Positions 16,193 to 24,095 of a stretch of DNA of 48,210 nt are shown in pieces. The notes beneath the pieces were generated by a model. That model did no database searches. It saw only the letters and a program-made list of their open reading frames with translations, and was not told the origin of the DNA. Source of the stretch: Prevotella illustrans (lineage in GTDB: Bacteria; Bacteroidota; Bacteroidia; Bacteroidales; Bacteroidaceae). The stretch is from contig NZ_JAERMS010000019.1 in the NCBI RefSeq assembly GCF_017426725.1, positions 1 through 48,210 of the forward strand, written 5' to 3'. Within the stretch, counting starts at the first letter, position 1. The number at the start of each line of letters is the position of its first letter. Made by a program: the position numbers and the translations under genes.

Positions 16193-17857
16193 TTAATTGT
16201 TGTAACCGGGATTCTGTTTCAGATTGGGATTGGCTTGTTTCTCTGTTTTCGGAATCGGGAAGATATTGCGATAAGCCTCAAACTTGGCACCATTCTGCAC
16301 GCCGCCTTTCCATTGCCAAGTATACGAACTGTTGCCGTAGTAACCATATCGGATGAGGTCGGTGCGGCGCAGGCCTTCGAAATAGAGTTCGCGGGCACGT
16401 TCATCAAGCACTTCGTCGAGGGTATAGGCTCTCTTGAGGTTCGTGTTGTTGGCACGTTGGCGCAGGATATTGATATATTCGGTACCCTTTGCCTGTGTCA
16501 GGTTGGAACCGGCTTCGCGTGCTTCTGCCTCGGCGTAAATGAGATAGGCTTCGGCCAAGCGCATCAGAATGATATCGTTGTCGACATGTGTCGTGTTGCT
16601 TGTCTTGCCGCCGTCAGATCGCTGGCTGGTGAACTTCGTAGTAGCGATACCGTCTGTGAACTCCGCAACTTTGTCATTGGTATATTTGCGGCTCTTCACT
16701 TTTCCTGTTCCGTCGGCATTGTCACCATAGAAAAGGGCACGATCGTCACCGGCAGCCTTTACGATTGTTTCGGTCTTCCAGTCAGACAAGGCATCGAAAT
16801 CACTAAGAGTGATAAACTTCTCAATAAGATCTTTGCGTGTACGGTTGCCACCCCATGCCTGATCGGTGTTCTGTGGATAGTCGGCTGCCATATAGCTGTC
16901 ATGTGTTGAGGCTACGAGGAATGTCGAAGCTCCCCATGAAGCGGTTGTCGCACCGTCGAGAATGAATGAGAACACAGACTCGTTGAATGCGCCAGACTGG
17001 TCGTTGTCGGCCATAAACAACATCTGATAGGCAGACCATTGTCCGTTGGCGCTTTTATGAGTCGTAGCATTGTCGCCCATCCAAATGGAACGTCCTGACT
17101 TGTTGATGACTTTCTCTGCATATTCCTTGGCTTTGGCCCACTGAGCGGTGCCGGTATATTTCTCTGCGTTCAGATAGAGGCGTGCAAGGAGCATCCATGC
17201 AGCGCTTTGGTCGGCACGTCCGTAATTGGCGGTTCCTTTTTTGCGAACCGAAGGTGCCAGCATCTTATCCATATTGGTTTCGAGGTCGGTCACAATCTTG
17301 TTGAACAATTCCGCGCTCTGAATCTGAACAGGATTGTCAGAACTTACAACCTCAGTGTATGAAGGATTGCCGAAATTATCGAGCAAATAATAATAGTAAA
17401 GGTCACGGAGGAAATGGACTTCCGCAGTCATTGAAGCATCGTAATCGGCACACTCTTTAAGATACTGGTTGCAGATGCTCACGCCGAAGCAGAGACGCCA
17501 GTACAGACCATAGATAACTTCGTTGGTGGGAGTGTAGCTGTTATTTACGTATTCGGGAATACCTTTGTCGGTCCATCCACAGATAGCTTCGTCAGTGGTC
17601 AGTTCGTTGGCATTCCAAATCAGGCGATAGCATACGGACAGACCGGCATCGTCGAGATCGAGTTCCGATTTGCCGGGACCATAACCTTCGAGTACGAATT
17701 CCGCGTAGCATTTGTTGAAGAGCTTTTGCGCGTCAACGGTTGTATTTTTGCGTGGGTCAATAGGCTCGACATTCAAATCGTTCACGCAGGAACTTAGTCC
17801 CATGGACAGCACAATGGCTGCGGCAGGGAGTATATTTTTAATATATTTGAAGTTCAT
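16193..17857 (-). CDS. susD: SusD/RagB-family starch-binding lipoprotein
   Basis: This 554-residue outer-membrane lipoprotein has lipobox GLSSC with Cys24. It shows the SusD layout of helical tetratricopeptide-like units (ELDLDDAGLSVCYR, VIYGLYWRLCFGVSICNQ, YLKECADYDAS) and the C-terminal family motif DEVLDERARELYFEGLRRTD at about 490-510, followed by NIFPIPKTEKQANPNLKQNPGY at the end. It caps the SusC barrel and binds the oligosaccharide to be imported. The length is close to B. thetaiotaomicron SusD (about 550). It lies 21 bp downstream of susC, in the same operon. Confidence 0.93.
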   Translation of the reverse strand: MNFKYIKNILPAAAIVLSMGLSSCVNDLNVEPIDPRKNTTVDAQKLFNKCYAEFVLEGYGPGKSELDLDDAGLSVCYRLIWNANELTTDEAICGWTDKGIPEYVNNSYTPTNEVIYGLYWRLCFGVSICNQYLKECADYDASMTAEVHFLRDLYYYYLLDNFGNPSYTEVVSSDNPVQIQSAELFNKIVTDLETNMDKMLAPSVRKKGTANYGRADQSAAWMLLARLYLNAEKYTGTAQWAKAKEYAEKVINKSGRSIWMGDNATTHKSANGQWSAYQMLFMADNDQSGAFNESVFSFILDGATTASWGASTFLVASTHDSYMAADYPQNTDQAWGGNRTRKDLIEKFITLSDFDALSDWKTETIVKAAGDDRALFYGDNADGTGKVKSRKYTNDKVAEFTDGIATTKFTSQRSDGGKTSNTTHVDNDIILMRLAEAYLIYAEAEAREAGSNLTQAKGTEYINILRQRANNTNLKRAYTLDEVLDERARELYFEGLRRTDLIRYGYYGNSSYTWQWKGGVQNGAKFEAYRNIFPIPKTEKQANPNLKQNPGYNN

Positions 17858-17878
17858 AATAGTTGCTTTGATGAGATG

Positions 17879-20800
17879 TTAGAAGTTAAGCGACACACCC
17901 AGAAGCAGTGAGAGCGGACGCGGATAAATGATGTTGTCGATACCACCTGCCACATCCGGCTTGCTTCCATCCGGCTTGGCAGCCGAAACTTCGGGGTCGA
18001 GTCCGTCATATTTGGTAAGGGTAAATACGTTGCTGGCCGTTGCGTAGACACGACCGCTTATGCCTTTGTATTTGGCTCCTTTGAACAGGTTTTCGAATGA
18101 GTAGCCCAATGTAATATTGTCACACTTCAGGAATGATGCGTTTTCTACGAAGTAGTCGGTGAGCGCGTCGTAAGTCTTATCAGAGAGTTTGAAGTTTACC
18201 TTATTAGCATAAGGAGTTGTATTGCTCATAAAACCGGAACCGGAACCAATGAACTCGGGAGAACGGTAGCCCATCTTGTTTTTATTGAACACATAATTTC
18301 CTACACTGGCGCGGAGAGAGAAGCCTAAATCCCAATTCTTATATTGCAAGCGTGAGCTGAGGCCCAAAAGCCAAGGAGCAATCGACGACTTGTAGTAATA
18401 GCGATCGTTATCGTCTATTACACCGTTGGCGTCACGGTCTACAACCACACCTTGAAGCGGTTTGCCATCCTCACCATAGACCTGCTGATATACCCAGAAC
18501 GCTCCTATGGGCTGTCCTTCCTGATGACACATGGCTGTTGAGCCTCTACCCAGTCCGATATCGCCGTAACCGATAGGCTGTCCGTCACCGGCAAGTTTTA
18601 CTACTTTATTCTTATTATAGGTAGCGTTACCCGTGATTTCCCATTGCCAATCGGCCGTGCGGATAGGACGTACGGTAAGTGAACCTTCTACACCGGTATT
18701 CTCCAATGAGCCAACATTCTTTGTTACTCTATTACCGAAATTCGACATGGCAGCCACAGGAGCAGACATCAGCAAGTCCTTGGTCTTGCGGTGGTAAACG
18801 TCAATGCTACCCGATAGAATGTTCTTGGCAAGCGCGAAGTCAATACCCGCGTTGTAGGTAATGGTGGTTTCCCACTTCAAGTCAGGGTTATAAGGTTCGG
18901 GAATATATTGATAACCGTCGCCGGCCGCGGGATAAAGCGCCTGTGTATCGGTGGGTTGCTGATAGGTGGCGAAATATTGATAATCGCCAATGCCTTCCTG
19001 CTGTCCGGTCATACCCCAGCCGAGTCTGAGTTTCAGTTCGCTGATCTCTTTCACGTCCTTCATAAACGCCTCTTCATTGATTTTCCAACCGAGTGCCACA
19101 GACGGGAAATACCCCCACTTGTGTCCTTTGGCAAATCTTGAAGAACCGTCGGTACGGAATGTCGCGGTGAGCATGTAACGATCCAACGCGCTGTAGTTCA
19201 AACGTCCATAGAAAGAAACAAGATAGTGTTCCGATTTCCATTCGCTCTTTTGATCGTTATAATGTTTGCCGGCATCGGCTCCGGCAGGGTGAATACCGTA
19301 ATCGTTATAGTCACCCCAATACTTCTCATGTCTCCATTCATAACCACCCATGATATCGAAGTGTTGGTTCTTGAGGAAATCTTTGTAGTATTGCAGGTAA
19401 GCGGTGTAGTTGAGATTATATTTGTTTTCGGTATCATATTTATGATATCCGTAGTAGAAGTTGGTAGGAGACCACGGCTCGATGTGTTGTTCTTTCTTAC
19501 CGTTGCTCCAGTCGCCGCTGAAGTTCATGTGAAGACGCAAGTCCTCAAAGCCGTGAATCTGATAGTCTATTTCAACGTTACCCATGTAATCGTGGGCACG
19601 TGAGCGGTCGTCGTTGGCTTTGAGCTGTGATACAGGGTTGGAACTTGCAAGGGCAATCTTGGAGTAAGGCCATGACTTGTCAAAGGTAGCGGGCGCGTTT
19701 TGTGTCCATTGCCAATAGCCGTTGAAGCGTTCAAACTTCGGGTCGGTAGAGGTGATAGGTTGTGTAGGATCAAAGCTGATGGCATTTCCGATAGCGTCTG
19801 TTTGGGCATAGCGGTTCTTGGCATACATGAACTTACCGTTGACGTTGAACTTCAGATGGTCGTCCAACAGCGACGGACTTAGGTTGACGCTGGCAGTAGT
19901 ACGCTGGAAGTTAGAAGTCTTCAAAATACCATCCTGTCCTGTATAACCTATGCTGAAGCGATAGGGAAGATTCTTTAATCCGCCTTGCACCGTTACATTA
20001 TGGTCGGAGCTGATAGCCGTACGATAGATTTCTTTCTGCCAGTCGGTATTGGCGTTGCCGAGCAGGGCATAGCGACTCGAGCTTGTACCGTAGAGCTTGC
20101 CCACGAGCGAACGATATTCGTCACCATTGAGCACGTCCATGTATTTCTTGACGATAGACGCGGAAACGTTGCCGTTGTAGCTTACTTGAGGAGCAGTACC
20201 GGCACGGCCTTTCTTGGTGGTGATAATGATGACACCGTTGGAGCCACGGCTACCATAGATTGCCGTGGCCGAGGCGTCTTTCAGCACTGTGAACGACTCG
20301 ATATCGTTCGGGTTTACCATTGACAGCGGATTGGAAAGACCCTTCACGCCCTGGTTGTCCATGGCAAGCCCGTCAATAACGATCAACGGGTCGTTAGAAG
20401 CATTGAGCGACGAACCGCCACGAATGCGGATAAAGGCTCCCGCGCCCGGCTCTCCGGTGCTGCTAACCACACTCACACCGGCAATCTTACCTTGGATCAT
20501 GTCTTGGGCATTGGTTACAAGACCATGATTCTTTTCATCGGGTTTAATAGCTGTTACAGATCCTGTAAGGTCATTTTTCTTGGCGACACCATAACCGATG
20601 ACAACGACTTCATTAAGCATTTTTTCATCGTTGTTCATGGTGATAGACATGTTGGCCGAGGCTGTGACTTTCTTCGGACTCATACCTAAATACGTAATCG
20701 TCAATTCGGTTCCGGGAGCCGCGTTGACTACGAAGTTACCGTCCATGTCGGTAATACCGATTGTCTTACCGTTGGCAGTAATGGTAGCGCCCATGACAGG

Positions 20801-20929
20801 CTCTCCGGAAGCATCTTTAACATTACCTTTGACAGTATTTTGCTGCGCAAAGGCACTGATAGAAAGGAGTAAGCCGAATATAAAGGCAAACATCCTTAGA
20901 GGCAATTTGATTTTTACCTGCTTCATCAT
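17879..20929 (-). CDS. susC: SusC-type TonB-dependent oligosaccharide receptor
   Basis: This 1016-residue outer-membrane TonB-dependent transporter has a signal peptide of about 28 residues. An N-terminal carboxypeptidase-like beta-sandwich follows (about 32-105, GNVKDASGEPVMGATI), then a TonB-box-like LNEVVVIGYG at 105-114. The plug domain ends with the SusC signature YGSRGSNGVIIITTKKG near 225-240, then the beta-barrel runs to a terminal Phe (LLLGVSLNF). Together with SusD it imports maltooligosaccharides. It is the first gene of the susCDEF operon, with an unusually long leader of about 140 nt that contains two copies of an operator-like half-site. The promoter carries a LacI-type operator 53 bp upstream of the -7. 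Confidence 0.95.
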   Translation of the reverse strand: MMKQVKIKLPLRMFAFIFGLLLSISAFAQQNTVKGNVKDASGEPVMGATITANGKTIGITDMDGNFVVNAAPGTELTITYLGMSPKKVTASANMSITMNNDEKMLNEVVVIGYGVAKKNDLTGSVTAIKPDEKNHGLVTNAQDMIQGKIAGVSVVSSTGEPGAGAFIRIRGGSSLNASNDPLIVIDGLAMDNQGVKGLSNPLSMVNPNDIESFTVLKDASATAIYGSRGSNGVIIITTKKGRAGTAPQVSYNGNVSASIVKKYMDVLNGDEYRSLVGKLYGTSSSRYALLGNANTDWQKEIYRTAISSDHNVTVQGGLKNLPYRFSIGYTGQDGILKTSNFQRTTASVNLSPSLLDDHLKFNVNGKFMYAKNRYAQTDAIGNAISFDPTQPITSTDPKFERFNGYWQWTQNAPATFDKSWPYSKIALASSNPVSQLKANDDRSRAHDYMGNVEIDYQIHGFEDLRLHMNFSGDWSNGKKEQHIEPWSPTNFYYGYHKYDTENKYNLNYTAYLQYYKDFLKNQHFDIMGGYEWRHEKYWGDYNDYGIHPAGADAGKHYNDQKSEWKSEHYLVSFYGRLNYSALDRYMLTATFRTDGSSRFAKGHKWGYFPSVALGWKINEEAFMKDVKEISELKLRLGWGMTGQQEGIGDYQYFATYQQPTDTQALYPAAGDGYQYIPEPYNPDLKWETTITYNAGIDFALAKNILSGSIDVYHRKTKDLLMSAPVAAMSNFGNRVTKNVGSLENTGVEGSLTVRPIRTADWQWEITGNATYNKNKVVKLAGDGQPIGYGDIGLGRGSTAMCHQEGQPIGAFWVYQQVYGEDGKPLQGVVVDRDANGVIDDNDRYYYKSSIAPWLLGLSSRLQYKNWDLGFSLRASVGNYVFNKNKMGYRSPEFIGSGSGFMSNTTPYANKVNFKLSDKTYDALTDYFVENASFLKCDNITLGYSFENLFKGAKYKGISGRVYATASNVFTLTKYDGLDPEVSAAKPDGSKPDVAGGIDNIIYPRPLSLLLGVSLNF

Positions 20930-21030
20930 TTTGCTTTGTTTTTTAAGTTAATGTTATTTATATAATAGTAATTATCGTATTCCTATAATAAGAAACTTCC
21001 GGTTTTATGGGCAGTCGTTTTATCGTTAGG

Positions 21031-21055
21031 TTGTTTGCGCACATTGTTTGCGCAA
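21031..21055. repeat. Tandem operator-like half-sites in the susC leader
   Basis: TTGTTTGCGCA occurs at 21031-21041 and again at 21044-21054, 13 bp apart. Both share TTTGCGC with one half of the operator at 21139-21154. The second overlaps the palindrome TTGCGCAA (21048-21055). They lie downstream of the susC -7, inside its predicted leader. Confidence 0.65.
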
Positions 21056-21077
21056 CGGTTTGGTAATTTTGATGATG

Positions 21078-21085
21078 CAAAAATA
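21078..21085 (-). promoter_or_regulatory. -7 element of the susC promoter
   Basis: TATTTTTG on the minus strand, identical to the amylase -7. No TTTG is found at the usual -33 spacing. The operator at 21139-21154 begins exactly 53 bp upstream. Confidence 0.7.
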
Positions 21086-21138
21086 GTTCGAATCCCAATA
21101 GCTTGTTCGTTTTTAACGTTGAAAATGCGTGTTTTGAT

Positions 21139-21154
21139 GTGCAAACGTTTGCGC
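21139..21154. promoter_or_regulatory. LacI-family operator in the susC-lacI divergent region
   Basis: GTGCAAACGTTTGCGC shares a 12-bp perfect palindromic core with the amylase site. It is 53 bp from the susC -7. It also contains the TTTG (21148-21151) that serves as the -33 of the regulator's own promoter, so one site could act in both directions. Confidence 0.78.
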
Positions 21155-21179
21155 TTGCAAAACTTTTTTTTTATATTTG
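21148..21179 (+). promoter_or_regulatory. Promoter of the LacI-family regulator gene
   Basis: TTTG at 21148-21151, a 20-bp spacer and TATATTTG at 21172-21179 match the Bacteroidetes consensus fully. The -33 is buried in the operator. A second TAnnTTTG (TATCTTTG, 21208-21215) lies downstream but lacks a -33. Confidence 0.65.
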
Positions 21180-21305
21180 CGGCGACATGATGGATATGGA
21201 TTTGCACTATCTTTGCACACAAGGATGGAGCAACCGGTAAACTGCAGACACGCAATAGTGCTGCTTTTCTCCCAGTCCGATTGATTACTATTGACCTCAT
21301 TAACC

Positions 21306-22331
21306 GTGAATGAAACTACGCCTATAACGATGAAGGATATAGCACGTGAACTTGGTGTTTCCGTGTCAACGATATCTCGTGCCCTGAAAGATAGTCCGCG
21401 TATCAGCCAAGAGCGCAGAAAAATGATTCAGGACTATGCCCGTGAGCATAATTTTTATCCCAATGTGATAGCCGAGAATTTGCGCAACAGCCGGGTTAAG
21501 CCTCAAAAACTGATCGGGGTTATTATTCCACAGTTGAATCATTACTATTTTTCTTCTATCCTTAGTGGCATCGAGGAAGAAGCCTCCGCGTGTGGTTATC
21601 GCATTCTCGTGGCGCAAAGTAATGAGAAATATGAACGCGAAGCGGCCATTTGTCAGTCGTTTTACGAGAATAAGGTGTGTGGAGTCATTGTGTCGCAGGC
21701 CAAGGACACGCAGAAATACGACCATTTCACCAAATTGGTGGAGCATGGATTACCCCTTGTTTTCTATGATCGTATCTGTACGGGACTGAATGCCTGCCGC
21801 GTCGTCGTGGATGATTATCTGGGAGCTTACACTGCCGTCAACCACTTGATTGGCACCGGTTGCCGGCGCATTGCGTTCTATGGCACATCGATGAAGCTTG
21901 AAATCTCGAAGAATCGGTATAACGGTTACCGCGACGCTTTGCTCAATAACGGAATCAAACCCGATGATAGCCTGATTCGATATTGCGACAACCGTGCTTC
22001 CGCCGAGGCCATTACGCCCGACATGCTGGCCTTAGATCCACCCCCTGATGCCTTCTTTGCCGTCAACGACGATACGGCCATCGGCATTCTCTACTCTGCG
22101 AAGAAACTTGGATTCCGGGTTCCCGAGGATGTGAGTATCTGCGGATTTACCAATGGTGAACGTGCCATAGCCTGCGATCCCATGCTCACCACCGTCGAGC
22201 AACGGGGCAAAAGAGTAGGCGAAGAGGCTGCCGATATCTTGATAGGACAGGTCGAAGGTTCTATTCCCATGGATAAAGTGGAGAAGAGAATCGTGAGAAC
22301 CCGATTGATAATCCGGGGCACGACGCGCTAA
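21306..22331 (+). CDS. LacI/GalR-family transcriptional regulator of the starch locus
   Basis: From the GTG at 21306 this encodes 341 residues. The helix-turn-helix (MKDIARELGVSVSTISRAL, beginning at the 21330 codon) includes the hinge-side pattern NFYPN. A periplasmic-binding-protein-like sensor domain follows (about 65-335), with IGVIIPQLNHYYFSSILSG and the typical GFTNGERAIACDPMLTTVEQ near the C-terminus. Family members bind central-CG palindromes, which fits the three sites found here. The start is uncertain: TTG at 21291 and ATG at 21330 are alternatives. GTG keeps the residues that usually precede the first helix. It is divergent from susC and followed after 53 bp by the sugar transporter. 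B. thetaiotaomicron uses SusR, a different family, for this task. The ligand is presumably maltose or a maltooligosaccharide (inference). Confidence 0.9.
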   Translation: MNETTPITMKDIARELGVSVSTISRALKDSPRISQERRKMIQDYAREHNFYPNVIAENLRNSRVKPQKLIGVIIPQLNHYYFSSILSGIEEEASACGYRILVAQSNEKYEREAAICQSFYENKVCGVIVSQAKDTQKYDHFTKLVEHGLPLVFYDRICTGLNACRVVVDDYLGAYTAVNHLIGTGCRRIAFYGTSMKLEISKNRYNGYRDALLNNGIKPDDSLIRYCDNRASAEAITPDMLALDPPPDAFFAVNDDTAIGILYSAKKLGFRVPEDVSICGFTNGERAIACDPMLTTVEQRGKRVGEEAADILIGQVEGSIPMDKVEKRIVRTRLIIRGTTR

Positions 22332-22384
22332 AACGTTGTCCGATACCCCGGCCGCCACAGCTGAATGATGTGGTCGAAACCTAA

Positions 22385-23743
22385 ATGCTGAATAACAACA
22401 ACAAAAATATTACGAAAATGAAACAAAAACCGGACATGAATTTCTGGGGCCTATGGAATCTGAGTTTTGGATTTTTTGGCGTACAGATTGCTTACGCGCT
22501 GCAGAGCGCCAACATCTCAAGAATCTTCGCTACGTTAGGTGCCGACCCGCACAACCTGAGTTATTTCTGGATTCTTCCACCACTGATGGGGATTCTGGTT
22601 CAGCCAATCATCGGCACGTTATCCGACAAAACGTGGTGTCGGTTCGGCCGTCGCGTACCTTATTTATTTATAGGAGCCTCTCTGGCGGTGCTGGTGATGT
22701 GTCTGTTGCCCAACGCCGGTTCGCTGGGGCTCACCCTTTCGGGGGCCATGATTTTTGGTCTTATGTCGCTGATGTTCCTCGATACGAGTATCAACATGGC
22801 CATGCAACCCTTCAAAATGTTGGTGGGCGACATGGTGAACGAGAAGCAGAAAGGACTGGCCTACAGTATTCAGAGCTTTCTTTGCAATTCGGGCAGCGTA
22901 GTGGGTTTTGTCTTTCCCTTCCTCTTTACGGCCTTGGGTATTGCCAATACGGCCGCTCCGGGCATTGTTCCCGACTCCGTTATCTGGTCGTTTTATATAG
23001 GCGCGGCCATTCTGATCTTCTGTGTTATCTACACCACCTTGAAAGTAAAGGAGTGGAATCCGCAGGAATACGCCCTTTATAACGGCGAGAGCACGGAGGT
23101 GAATGCCAAGGACGCCGGCAGCGGCGGCTGGATAACGCTGCTGAAGAATGCCCCCAAGACGTTCTGGCAGGTAGGTCTGGTACAGTTCTTCTGCTGGGCT
23201 TCGATGATGTATATGTGGACTTATACCAACGGAGCCATTGCCGATACGTGCTGGAATGTAGATATGCTCGACCCGAACGCTACGTCGACCGAAGCCTATC
23301 AGGTGGCCGGCAACTGGGTGGGAATCCTCTATGCCGTGCAGGCCATGGGCAGCGTAATCTGGGCTATGGTGCTGCCGCAGTTCAAGAACCGCAAGTTGGC
23401 ATACGCTTTGAGCCTCGTATTGGGAGGTATCGGTTTTATGCTCGTTCCGTTCATTCCTAACCAGTACGGCCAATTCGTGGCCTTCTTGCTCATCGGCTGC
23501 GCGTGGGCCTCCATGCTGGCCATGCCTTTCACCTTTGTCACCAATGCCTTGCAGGGCTACGGCCACATGGGAGCTTACCTCGGATTGTTCAACGGTACCA
23601 TCTGCGTGCCGCAGATTGTAGCGGCTCTCTTGGGCGGTGTGATTCTCACTTTGGTAGGTTCCGACCAGTCCAATATGATGTTTATCGCCGGTGTGCTGTT
23701 GGGTATCGGTGCCCTGTGCGTGTCGATTATCAAGGAGAAATAG
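22385..23743 (+). CDS. MFS sugar transporter (GPH/SLC45-like), probably maltose
   Basis: This 452-residue inner-membrane carrier has about 12 hydrophobic segments. The N-terminal motif NFWGLWNLSFGFFGVQ and the loop LSDKTWCRFGRRVPY (the family's D-x(4)-GRR element between segments 2 and 3) are typical of Bacteroidetes sugar carriers placed beside susC-type loci. By context it moves maltose or short maltodextrins from periplasm to cytoplasm, where MalQ acts. The start may be 22385, 22418 (MKQKPDM) or 22436 (MNFWG); the Asn-rich first residues are doubtful. No promoter was found in the 53 bp before it, so it is probably cotranscribed with the regulator. Repeat cluster B follows. Confidence 0.88.
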   Translation: MLNNNNKNITKMKQKPDMNFWGLWNLSFGFFGVQIAYALQSANISRIFATLGADPHNLSYFWILPPLMGILVQPIIGTLSDKTWCRFGRRVPYLFIGASLAVLVMCLLPNAGSLGLTLSGAMIFGLMSLMFLDTSINMAMQPFKMLVGDMVNEKQKGLAYSIQSFLCNSGSVVGFVFPFLFTALGIANTAAPGIVPDSVIWSFYIGAAILIFCVIYTTLKVKEWNPQEYALYNGESTEVNAKDAGSGGWITLLKNAPKTFWQVGLVQFFCWASMMYMWTYTNGAIADTCWNVDMLDPNATSTEAYQVAGNWVGILYAVQAMGSVIWAMVLPQFKNRKLAYALSLVLGGIGFMLVPFIPNQYGQFVAFLLIGCAWASMLAMPFTFVTNALQGYGHMGAYLGLFNGTICVPQIVAALLGGVILTLVGSDQSNMMFIAGVLLGIGALCVSIIKEK

Positions 23744-23823
23744 AATTTTGCGATTCCGAAGATTATACTCTGATTTTCGGCTTTGTAAGTAATTGATAAT
23801 CAATTTGATAACGAACGCGTTGC

Positions 23824-23927
23824 AAAAGGGCTGCTTTTACCTCCTCAAAGCATAGCTTTTACACGCTAAAAGCAGCCCTTTTACACGCTCAAAGCATAGC
23901 TTTTACACGCTAATAGTTATGCTTTTA
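23824..23927. repeat. Intergenic palindromic repeat cluster B
   Basis: Two exact 25-bp direct copies (23845-23869 and 23889-23913) of a unit built on AAAGCATAGCTTTTACACGC. An exact 16-bp inverted pair (AAAAGGGCTGCTTTTA at 23824-23839 and its complement at 23867-23882) interleaves with them. A degenerate unit ends the block. A 19-bp stretch, 23878-23896, recurs exactly in cluster D at 43130-43148. Confidence 0.8.
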
Positions 23928-23994
23928 GAAAACAATCATACCGCGTTCCCCAAATCATCTCTTTTCTTTAGTTTTTTAAAATACATATTTCTCC

Positions 23995-24010
23995 ATGCAA
24001 ACGATTGCAT
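23995..24010. promoter_or_regulatory. LacI-family operator upstream of malQ
   Basis: ATGCAAACGATTGCAT is a near-perfect palindrome and differs from the amylase operator at one base. It is exactly 53 bp upstream of the malQ -7 box, the same spacing as at the amylase and susC promoters. Confidence 0.78.
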
Positions 24011-24063
24011 TTCTTTTTCAATAAATACCATTCGCCGTGAAAACGGAGACCATGGATTATTGT

Positions 24064-24071
24064 TAATTTTG
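24064..24071 (+). promoter_or_regulatory. -7 element of the malQ operon promoter
   Basis: TAATTTTG lies 24 bp upstream of the malQ ATG. The position expected for the -33 reads A-rich with no TTTG. Transcription from here would give a leader of under 20 nt for the four-gene starch operon. Confidence 0.68.
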
Positions 24072-24095
24072 GAGCATATTTACTAACCATTCGCT

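Noticed and set aside
23824..23927. CRISPR-like appearance of repeat cluster B
   Set aside because: The units are palindromic and themselves repeated, the linkers are constant rather than unique spacers, only about two full copies exist, and no cas gene is in the window.
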